Below, in pieces: positions 5,237 to 10,348 of a stretch of DNA of 10,348 nt (positions are counted from its first letter, which is position 1; each line of letters begins with the position of its first letter). The notes under the pieces were generated by a model that did not search any database, was not told the origin of the DNA, and was given only the letters and a program-made list of their open reading frames with translations. The DNA is from CAYJXJ01 sp964374095 (GTDB lineage Bacteria > Elusimicrobiota > Elusimicrobia > UBA1565 > UBA9628): contig CAYJXJ010000170.1 of the NCBI GenBank assembly GCA_964374095.1, positions 1 to 10,348 on the forward strand. Direction: 5' to 3'. Both the position numbers and the translations under genes were made by a program.

Positions 5237-6490
5237 TTAATCGACCCTAGAGAGACCCCGCTTGAGGGCCGCCTTCTCCACGGCCTTCTCGACCATGCCG
5301 CGGGCGAAGAAGGGCACCGAGGAGAGCCGCTCACGCGCCCCCGCGGTCCATTCCAGCTCGCCGACCACGGCCGCGCCGTAGGTCCCCTCAGCCGGAAGGC
5401 GTATCGGTTGGCCGCCGCGGCTCCCCGGCTGGTAGGAACAGCCGGGGTCCTCGGCGAGGATGTCGCCGGTCACGGCGTAGGCCCGGCAGCGGCAACCCCC
5501 GCACATCTCGGCGAATTCGCACGCGCCGCAACGCCCGCCGCGCTTCTCCTCCCGCAAAGAACGCAGCACGGGCGAGGACCTCCAAATATCGGCGAAGGAT
5601 GACTGCCGAATATTGCCGACCGGCAGGTCCATGTAGGGACACGGGGTCACATCCCCGGTCGGTCCCAGGCGGCAGTAGTAGGTGCCCGCCGGGCAGCCGC
5701 CGCCTCGGAAAGTTCGGACGAAGGGAGACGCCGAATCGAGCTCCCATAGCACGCGGCGATACTGCGGGGCGCATTTGGCGTTGAGCATCAGTCCTCCTGC
5801 AAGCTTTGCTTGCAGGAGGGCGATTTGCCGTAGACATTCCTCCGTCTCCAGCGCGGCAAGTCCGTTGACCGTAGCCCCTCTTCCGGTCGGCACCAAAAAG
5901 AAGACGTTGAGCGCGGCGGCCCCCCACCCCATGGCGCATTCCGCCATCGTGGCGATTTCTCGCCTGTTGTCCCGAGTGACCGTCATTTCAATCAAAAAGG
6001 AGAGGCCCCGGCGCCGCATCACATCCAGCGCCGCGACGGTCTTTCTCCAGGCGCCCGGGATGCCGCGGAAGGCGTCGTGACGCGCCGCGTCCACCGAGTC
6101 GAGGCTCACCCCCACGCCCTTGAGGCCGGCAGCCGCAAGCCTTTCAGCCGCGCGCTCATCGAGCAGTCCGCCGTGACTGCCCAGGACGGTCCAGAAGCCC
6201 AGGGCTGATGCCTCTCCGACCAGGTCGTAGATATCGGGACGAAGCAGAGGCTCCCCACCCGTCAGGATCAGGACGGACTCTCGATTTACTTCGGCCAACT
6301 GTTTTAAGGCTCCGCGGGCCTCTTGCTGAGATAGTTCATCGGGGTCTGCCGGCCCGCGGCGGGCGTCGATATAGCAGTGGGCGCAGGAAAGGTTGCAGCG
6401 GCGGGTCAGGTTCCAGGAGACGGTCAGCGGGATGAAGGCGGGAGCCGGCAGGCTCCCGTCCTGACGCCGATCAGGAATTGCGTTCGTCAG
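5237..6490 (-). CDS. Radical SAM/SPASM enzyme of the AhbD/NirJ heme type with C-terminal PCP_red-like domain
   Basis: Counting from CTG at 6490, the protein has 417 residues. The radical SAM 4Fe-4S motif is C32-x3-C36-x2-C39 (RRCNLSCAHCY), with GGEP at 78-81. FFLVPTGRG (197-205), KCAPQYRRVL (239-248) and GNIRQSSFADIWRSS closely resemble AhbD heme synthase/NirJ sequences as I remember them. SPASM cysteines are C266, C284, C321, C324, C330, C333 and C351. After a linker, residues about 380-416 (EWTAGARERLSSVPFFARGM...) match the PCP_red domain found at the C-terminus of the dark protochlorophyllide reductase B subunit. AhbD makes heme b by oxidative decarboxylation of Fe-coproporphyrin; NirJ acts in heme d1 synthesis. 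Position after ctaA-ctaB supports a heme role. No ATG, GTG or TTG lies between the ctaB end and the first cluster motif; CTG (6490, making CTGA with the ctaB stop) or ATT (6478) are the candidate starts. The frame stays open to 6934, but that part is ctaB in another frame. Confidence 0.8.
   Translation of the reverse strand: MTNAIPDRRQDGSLPAPAFIPLTVSWNLTRRCNLSCAHCYIDARRGPADPDELSQQEARGALKQLAEVNRESVLILTGGEPLLRPDIYDLVGEASALGFWTVLGSHGGLLDERAAERLAAAGLKGVGVSLDSVDAARHDAFRGIPGAWRKTVAALDVMRRRGLSFLIEMTVTRDNRREIATMAECAMGWGAAALNVFFLVPTGRGATVNGLAALETEECLRQIALLQAKLAGGLMLNAKCAPQYRRVLWELDSASPFVRTFRGGGCPAGTYYCRLGPTGDVTPCPYMDLPVGNIRQSSFADIWRSSPVLRSLREEKRGGRCGACEFAEMCGGCRCRAYAVTGDILAEDPGCSYQPGSRGGQPIRLPAEGTYGAAVVGELEWTAGARERLSSVPFFARGMVEKAVEKAALKRGLSRVD
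5793..5819. repeat. Perfect 12-bp inverted repeat with 3-base loop inside the AhbD-like gene
   Basis: CCTCCTGCAAGC (5793-5804), loop TTT (5805-5807), GCTTGCAGGAGG (5808-5819). It lies within codons for roughly residues 224-233 (ALLQAKLAGG), between the PTGRG and CAP motifs. It is the strongest hairpin in the window. There is no following T-tract on the coding strand, so it is not an obvious terminator. Confidence 0.7.
6440..6457. repeat. 7-bp inverted repeat at the start of the AhbD-like gene
   Basis: GGGAGCC (6440-6446), loop GGCA, GGCTCCC (6451-6457). In the mRNA it forms about 33-50 bases downstream of the proposed CTG start, within codons 12-17. A hairpin there could influence initiation at the unusual start. 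Confidence 0.5.
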
Positions 6491-7335
6491 ATCCCCGAAG
6501 CGAGCAGCATTCCAAAGACTACGGGAAGGTAGAGCAGGGAGGCGAAGAAGAGCCGGCGGGCGTCGGGGATCGCCATGGTCCAACTGGCGCGAAGTCCCAG
6601 GTACAAAAAGGAGGAACCCACGATGAGCGCGCCCAGGCCGTACCACGGTCCGGCCATGCCGCTCAACGACGGAAGGAGGGTCGCCAGCAGCAAGCCGAGC
6701 GAATGGACCGCGATCTGGATGGCCGTCGCCCGTCCCCCCGGGTCCACGACGGGCATGGTGCGGAAACCCGCGCGGGCGTAGTCCTCGCGGTAGATCCAGA
6801 AAATGCAAAGGAAGTGGGGAATCTGCCATAGCAGCTGAATACCGAACAGCAGGTAGGCGCGGGCGGAAAGGCTGCCCGCGCCGGCTGCCCAGCCGATCAA
6901 GGGCGGCACCGCCCCGGCCACCGCTCCCGCCCAAGTGCTCTGCGGGGAGCGGGTCTTCATCGGGGTATACACCAAGAGATAACAGGCCATGGCGAATGCG
7001 GCGAGGCCGCCGGCCAGCACGTTGACCTTAAGGGCGAAAACAAAAAGAGAAACAACGGCGCATACCAGGCCAAAGACAAGGGCTTGTCCGGGCGCCAGGC
7101 GCCCGGACGGCAGAGGCCGCACGCGGGTCCGGGACATGGCCGCGTCCTGCTCGATCTCAAAGAGCTGGTTGAGGGCGCCGCTGGCGGAGGAGGCCAGGGC
7201 CGTGGCGATCAGAGTCCAGGCCAGGGCCCCGGCGCCGGAACCCCCGGACAGCCAGAAGCCGATCGCGGTCGTGACCAGCACCATGACCAGAATGCGGGGC
7301 TTGGCGAGCTCAAGATAGGTCCGGACGACTTTCAT
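6487..7335 (-). CDS. ctaB: Protoheme IX farnesyltransferase (heme O synthase)
   Basis: This 282-residue integral membrane prenyltransferase of the UbiA superfamily transfers a farnesyl group to the 2-vinyl of heme b, giving heme O. The first Asp-rich motif is NQLFEIEQDAAMSRTRVRP (about 60-79), with the N-x3-(D/E)-x2-D and M-x-RTRxRP pattern of heme O synthases. The second is WIYREDYARAGFRTMPVV (about 180-200). KxRSPQSTWAG and PPLIGWAAG (about 130-155) are also typical. Hydrophobic helices cover most of the rest. ATG at 7335 is chosen over an in-frame start at 7350 because it overlaps the ctaA stop as ATGA and has GGAGG (7348-7344) 8 bases upstream. It works directly before CtaA in heme A synthesis. 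Confidence 0.95.
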   Translation of the reverse strand: MKVVRTYLELAKPRILVMVLVTTAIGFWLSGGSGAGALAWTLIATALASSASGALNQLFEIEQDAAMSRTRVRPLPSGRLAPGQALVFGLVCAVVSLFVFALKVNVLAGGLAAFAMACYLLVYTPMKTRSPQSTWAGAVAGAVPPLIGWAAGAGSLSARAYLLFGIQLLWQIPHFLCIFWIYREDYARAGFRTMPVVDPGGRATAIQIAVHSLGLLLATLLPSLSGMAGPWYGLGALIVGSSFLYLGLRASWTMAIPDARRLFFASLLYLPVVFGMLLASGI

Positions 7336-8159
7336 CGGCCCAACCTCCAAGCGCGCAGCGACCAGACCACCGACGCCCCCAGTATGACGGCGCCCACGGC
7401 CAGATGGGCGGTGGGCAAAACCGCGGCCGGGGCGATGAGGCGTCCCGTGCCGCGCGCATAGGCCGCGACTCCGAGGAGCATCTGGGCGGGCAGGGCGATT
7501 GCCAGCAGGCCGGCCGGGCGGGTGAGGAGGGATTCGGCGGGAGCGCGACGGAAGGTCTGGAATGCCACCCAGGCCACCGCGGCGAACACCGCCCCGGCTC
7601 CCGCCAGGTGCCAGGAGATCCCAAGGCCGGTGTGGCGATAAATCGCGCCGAAAGCCAGTTGCGCATACACCGCGGCCGACAACCAGGCGCCGGAGCGCCA
7701 GAGGCCGCCGCCGACTCCGGCCTCGGTCTTATCCCACCAGTCCGAGGTGGCCTGGGATACCGCCAGGATGAGGCAGAACACCGCCTGTCCCAGGCAGGCG
7801 TGGGCGATCGAGACCGGCTTGGGAAGACGGTAAAGCACCGTGATCCCGCCCAGCAGGGCCTGGATGAGGATGCCTCCGGCCGCGGCGGCGGCCAGGGGCC
7901 GCGCCGCCCCGGACTCGACGCTGAAGTAGACCCAGAAGGCGAGCGCGAAGGTCATGATTCCCACCGTGCCGGCGATCACGCGATGCCCGTGTTCGAAAAG
8001 AACCCCCCCCACCATCGCGGGGAAATATTGTCCGAAGGAGAGCGGCCAATCCGGGACCGCCAGGCCCGACCCCGTGGAGGTGACCAGGCCTCCGGCGAAG
8101 AGGAGGAAGAAGGCCGCTCCCGAGGTTAGGGCGGCAAACCGATTGAGGCTGATCGTCAT
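7332..8159 (-). CDS. ctaA: Heme A synthase, COX15/CtaA family
   Basis: This 275-residue, eight-helix membrane protein oxidises the C8 methyl of heme O to a formyl group, giving heme A. The family hallmarks are visible: GGLVTSTGSGLAVPDWPLSFGQ near the N-terminus, the FEHGHRVIAG motif with the catalytic Glu and heme-binding His, AHACLGQ, YRHTGLG and PTAHLAVGA, which supply the four conserved histidines. Two four-helix halves, each with two His, are discernible. ATG at 8159 overlaps the stop of the preceding small membrane protein as ATGA, and the stop overlaps ctaB in the same way, so translation is probably coupled through this part of the operon. There is no clear Shine-Dalgarno sequence of its own. 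Internal cysteines are few, and I do not see the extracellular CxC pair typical of Bacillus CtaA. Confidence 0.94.
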   Translation of the reverse strand: MTISLNRFAALTSGAAFFLLFAGGLVTSTGSGLAVPDWPLSFGQYFPAMVGGVLFEHGHRVIAGTVGIMTFALAFWVYFSVESGAARPLAAAAAGGILIQALLGGITVLYRLPKPVSIAHACLGQAVFCLILAVSQATSDWWDKTEAGVGGGLWRSGAWLSAAVYAQLAFGAIYRHTGLGISWHLAGAGAVFAAVAWVAFQTFRRAPAESLLTRPAGLLAIALPAQMLLGVAAYARGTGRLIAPAAVLPTAHLAVGAVILGASVVWSLRAWRLGR

Positions 8160-8500
8160 CGTAGGGCCGGCTCGGCAGGGGCCGGTTGGGGAGATGGTGG
8201 AAGGGCGCGCTTGGGTCGTCCCCCGGAGCCCGGCTCCGGAGGCGCGGGACGCAACTTTTCAATTCGCCAGATGGCGTAACCCAGCGCGCCCAGGATGGAC
8301 ATGGTGAAACCCAGGAGGATGACGACCCCCCACCAGAAGGCGTTGCTGAGATCGGGATTGTCGCCGCCGAAGCAGACGGGGCAAGCGGCGAGGGATGCGG
8401 GAAGCCCCAGGAGGACGGCGACCGGCCGGTGCCAGGCATGCAGGGCTCGGTCCAGGACCGAGTTCCCGCCGGCGCGACCTCGCCGAGAAGATGTCGCCAC
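8156..8500 (-). CDS. Small membrane protein with CPVC motif in the oxidase operon
   Basis: This 114-residue protein has a basic N-terminus (about 1-26), a hydrophobic segment VAVLLGLPASLA (about 27-39) and then C40-P-V-C43-FGG. A membrane helix follows (AFWWGVVILLGFTMSILGALGYAIW, about 53-78), and a Pro-rich cytoplasm-like tail ends the protein. The first hydrophobic segment could be a signal sequence, and LAAC40 even fits a lipobox; otherwise C40/C43 would form a CxxC metal or thiol site outside the membrane. From memory, similar CPVCFGG small proteins accompany cytochrome oxidase genes in several phyla, but no function is established. GTG at 8500 is chosen because GAGGT lies 7 bases upstream and the start falls 5 bases after the previous stop. 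The frame is open further upstream, but that part overlaps the 66-residue gene. A copper or heme delivery role is only a guess. Confidence 0.72.
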   Translation of the reverse strand: MATSSRRGRAGGNSVLDRALHAWHRPVAVLLGLPASLAACPVCFGGDNPDLSNAFWWGVVILLGFTMSILGALGYAIWRIEKLRPAPPEPGSGGRPKRALPPSPQPAPAEPALR

Positions 8501-8505
8501 GGGTC

Positions 8506-8706
8506 TTACCTCGGAGAAGCGGTCTTCCTTAAAAACCAGAGGAGGTACCGGCCTCCCGCCGCCGCGCCGAGGACCGACGCCGCGAGCATCACGCCATTGC
8601 CGGAATTTTGCCCGTGGAACACTCTCGCGCCCGACCAACCGGCCATGTAGACCAGCAGGGCCAGCGCGGTCAGGATGAAGGCGATGTGGACGCTGCGCAG
8701 GGACAT
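8506..8706 (-). CDS. Small two-helix membrane protein in the oxidase operon
   Basis: This 66-residue protein consists of two predicted membrane helices, about 7-27 (HIAFILTALALLVYMAGW) and 38-60 (GVMLAASVLGAAAGGRYLLWF). They are joined by a polar loop (SGARVFHGQNSGN), and the tail RKTASPR is basic. ATG is one base after the subunit IV stop, and the next gene begins 5 bases after its own stop, so it is embedded in the operon and probably co-translated. I recognise no family. It may be an oxidase-associated small subunit or assembly factor, inferred from position only. Codon use and composition match its neighbours. Confidence 0.7.
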   Translation of the reverse strand: MSLRSVHIAFILTALALLVYMAGWSGARVFHGQNSGNGVMLAASVLGAAAGGRYLLWFLRKTASPR

Positions 8707-8707
8707 T

Positions 8708-9049
8708 TCAGTGCCCGGAAGGCCCGGCCGGGGCCTCCCCCGCCGGCGCCGAGATCTTGAAATCGCCGATGGCGGTGTCGGTGATGGGAATGGTGAAGAG
8801 AATGACCATGAAGAAGGCCGTCACAACCAGGCAGCCGTAGATAAGCGCCCGCTCCCCCTTGAGGTGCATGAAGAAGGCGGCCACCAGCGCGGCCTTGGTC
8901 GTGGCGATCATCAGGCCGAGCAGGATGGCCGGGCCCGGCGGGAGATGCCAGTAGGACACCGCCACGGTCGCGACGGTCAGCACCAGCAGGGCCCCGAAGA
9001 CAAGCATGTAGCCCCTGACGCTGGGGTGCTGCGGGGTCCCCGTGGTCAC
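8708..9049 (-). CDS. ctaF: Cytochrome c oxidase subunit IV (prokaryotic, caa3-type)
   Basis: This protein is about 113 residues with three hydrophobic helices: YMLVFGALLVLTVATVAVSYW, AILLGLMIATTKAALVAAFFMHL and LIYGCLVVTAFFMVILFTIP. The TTKAALVAAFFMHLKGE segment is the hallmark of the COX4_pro/CtaF family, the small subunit that stabilises heme-copper oxidases. GTG at 9049 overlaps the subunit III stop as GTGA and gives the usual short polar N-terminus before HPSVRGY. An alternative GTG at 9082 would add 11 residues and overlap subunit III by 37 bases. Neither has a clear Shine-Dalgarno sequence, so coupling from the upstream gene is likely. The polar C-terminal tail (KISAPAGEAPAGPSGH) is Ala/Pro-rich. 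Confidence 0.88.
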   Translation of the reverse strand: MTTGTPQHPSVRGYMLVFGALLVLTVATVAVSYWHLPPGPAILLGLMIATTKAALVAAFFMHLKGERALIYGCLVVTAFFMVILFTIPITDTAIGDFKISAPAGEAPAGPSGH

Positions 9050-9654
9050 AATAGGTACAGAGCCGGAAACAAGAATATCCACACGATGTCGACGAAGTGC
9101 CAGTAGAGCCCCCCGTACTCCACCCGCCCCACGAACAGGGGGTCCTCCGGGTAGTAGCTCATGATGAAGAGCATGAAATTGAAGATGATGCCGCCGACCA
9201 CGTGCAGGGCGTGCAGGCCCGTGGTCGTGAAGTAAATCGCGTAGAAGATGCTGGTCTTGGGCGCGATGCCATGGGAGAACTTGGCAGAGTACTCCACGGC
9301 CTTGACCCCCAGGAAGACGAAGGACAGGAACAACGTCAGCCCCAGGTAAAGCCTCACGCCTTCAAAATCGCGCTCGCAGGCCTTGGCATAGGCCATGACC
9401 ATGGTCACGCTCGAAGCAATGAGCACGAAAGTGTTGACCGTGGCCAGGGGGACGTTCAAGACCTCCCAGCCCCGCGGCCATGAGGGAGCGGCGATCCGCA
9501 GCACGATGTAGGCCGTAAAGAGAGTGGCGAAGAGCATCACTTCCGAGGCCAGAAACAGCCATATGCCGATCTTGCCGTGCGGGATGCCGGTATTGGTTGA
9601 GGGGAGCAGGGCGACCGCGCCCGCGCCTCCTGTCATGCCGGAAGCGCTGGTCAT
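9046..9654 (-). CDS. coxC: Cytochrome c oxidase subunit III
   Basis: This 202-residue membrane protein is of the five-helix bacterial subunit III type. Recognisable segments are KIGIWLFLASEVMLFATLFTAYIVLR (first helix), NTFVLIASSVTMVMA, the GVKAVEYSAKFSHG segment between helices, YFTTTGLHALHVVGGII and the C-terminal YGGLYWHFVDIVWIFLFPALYLL. Conserved Glu and His residues in EYSAKFSHG, GLHALHV and YWHFVD match the family. Subunit III supports proton uptake and the stability of subunit I. ATG overlaps the subunit I stop as ATGA. It has the best ribosome site in the operon, AAGGAGGTG at 9668-9660, with 5 bases of spacing. The next gene overlaps its stop as GTGA. Confidence 0.95.
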   Translation of the reverse strand: MTSASGMTGGAGAVALLPSTNTGIPHGKIGIWLFLASEVMLFATLFTAYIVLRIAAPSWPRGWEVLNVPLATVNTFVLIASSVTMVMAYAKACERDFEGVRLYLGLTLFLSFVFLGVKAVEYSAKFSHGIAPKTSIFYAIYFTTTGLHALHVVGGIIFNFMLFIMSYYPEDPLFVGRVEYGGLYWHFVDIVWIFLFPALYLL

Positions 9655-10348
9655 GCCAGCACCTCCTTCTCAAGGTGCTGGGGCGTCCAGTCCTCCTTGT
9701 GGCCGGGGACCGAGTACTCGTAGGGACCCCGATGGACTACCGGCTGGGTCTCGAAGTTGCCGTGAGGCGGCGGCGACGCAGTCGCCGCCCAATCCAGGGT
9801 GGTTGCTTTCCAAGGGTTGGTATCCGCGGCCATGCCCTTCCGGATACTATAAAAAAAGTTCCAAATGAACGGTATCTGGAAGAGGAACATGACCCAGGCC
9901 GAGACGGAACTGAACATTCTGAGAGGCTCAAGCCCGACGTTGTGCAATTGCAGCGTGGGATTGTGGAGGCGTCTCTGTTCGCCGGCCAGGCCGGAGATGA
10001 GCATCGGGAAGAACACCCCGTTCATGCATGCCAGCGTCCCCCAAAAATGCACCTTGCCCCAGAAGTAGTTCATGTGCCGGCCGAACCACTTGGGGAAGTA
10101 GAAGTAGATTCCACCCATAAGGGCAAGCAGGGAACCCGTCACCACCACATAATGAAAGTGGCTGATCACGTAGTACGTGTCATGCAGGTAGATGTCCGTC
10201 ACGTGCAGGCCCAGCGGCAACCCGGTCAGCCCCCCGATGCCGAACATCGGCAGGAAGGCCAGGGCGAAGAGCATGGGGACCGAGAAACGGATGGACCCGC
10301 CCTTGAGCGACCAGATCAAGCAGGTCAGGATCGCCACCGACGGGATGG
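9651..10348 (-). CDS. coxA: Cytochrome c oxidase subunit I (partial, N-terminus beyond right edge)
   Basis: Only the C-terminal 231 residues are in the window. The frame is open to the right edge, and its first visible residues (IPSVAIL) belong to a membrane helix. The key motif HDTYYVISHFHYVVV (visible residues 55-69) contains His63 and His65, the axial ligands of heme a3 and heme a, and HD (55-56), expected to be near the Mg site. GIGGLTGLPLG precedes it. Further helices follow, then GLAGEQRRLHNP, and a polar tail with SPPPHGNFETQPVVHRGPYEYSVPG, typical of aa3/caa3-type subunit I. This catalytic subunit reduces O2 to water while pumping protons. Subunit II (coxB) is not in the window and presumably lies beyond the right edge. 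Confidence 0.96.
   Translation of the reverse strand, partial: IPSVAILTCLIWSLKGGSIRFSVPMLFALAFLPMFGIGGLTGLPLGLHVTDIYLHDTYYVISHFHYVVVTGSLLALMGGIYFYFPKWFGRHMNYFWGKVHFWGTLACMNGVFFPMLISGLAGEQRRLHNPTLQLHNVGLEPLRMFSSVSAWVMFLFQIPFIWNFFYSIRKGMAADTNPWKATTLDWAATASPPPHGNFETQPVVHRGPYEYSVPGHKEDWTPQHLEKEVLA

Noticed and set aside
6491..6934. N-terminal extension of the radical SAM frame to an ATG at 6934
   Set aside because: The extension lies entirely within ctaB in another frame and translates to Pro/Arg-rich sequence without family similarity. Heme-type radical SAM enzymes begin shortly before the CxxxCxxC motif.
7336..7350. Alternative upstream start for ctaB at 7350
   Set aside because: The extra residues cover the Shine-Dalgarno sequence GGAGG of the 7335 ATG, which also forms the typical ATGA overlap with ctaA.
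8501..8638. Longer start for the CPVC membrane protein
   Set aside because: It would overlap most of the 66-residue membrane protein gene and lacks a ribosome site. GTG at 8500 has GAGGT at good spacing.

Overview
The window is GC-rich, densely packed bacterial chromosome from an aerobically respiring, probably Gram-negative organism. Evidence for this is a heme-copper oxidase operon with heme A synthesis genes, a predicted outer-membrane beta-barrel-like protein and a glycine-zipper envelope protein. The truncated first gene has a Flp/TadE-like prepilin leader (GQNTVEY...). From memory this style of leader is common in Elusimicrobiota, but that assignment is tentative; nothing in the window identifies the phylum, and Acidobacteriota, Myxococcota or other deep lineages remain possible. 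No tRNA, rRNA, CRISPR array, insertion sequence or integrase was seen.

Layout. (1) Positions 1-917 (minus) hold a prepilin-like protein with a very long Gly/Ser/Pro-rich region, running off the left edge. It diverges from a secreted beta-rich protein (1009-1722, plus), followed by a glycine-zipper lipoprotein (1846-2247, plus). Each of these three genes has a sigma70-like -35/-10 pair ending only 6-7 bases before its start codon and no usable Shine-Dalgarno sequence, which suggests leaderless mRNAs. (2) Positions 2248-2723 carry no convincing gene but several perfect inverted repeats. (3) A plus-strand cluster (2724-4828) encodes a zinc-ribbon/scramblase-like membrane protein, a rhomboid protease and an RDD membrane protein. 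The first two are joined by a GTGA start/stop overlap. (4) From 10348 down to 4825 (minus) runs one apparent operon: oxidase subunit I (partial) - subunit III - subunit IV - two small membrane proteins - heme A synthase (ctaA) - heme O synthase (ctaB) - a radical SAM/SPASM enzyme of the AhbD/NirJ heme type with a PCP_red-like C-terminal domain - a receiver-domain protein lacking the usual phospho-acceptor Asp.

Working together: the AhbD-like enzyme could supply or modify heme, CtaB farnesylates heme b to heme O, and CtaA oxidises heme O to heme A for the a/a3 sites of the oxidase encoded just upstream. Most junctions in the operon are 4-base NTGA overlaps (ATGA, GTGA, ATGA, ATGA). The ctaB/ahbD-like junction appears to be CTGA, which would make CTG the start codon of the radical SAM gene; no ATG, GTG or TTG is available there. 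The most noteworthy points are the heme-radical-SAM/PCP_red fusion inside a terminal-oxidase operon with its unusual start, the repeated leaderless promoter architecture, and the degenerate receiver.
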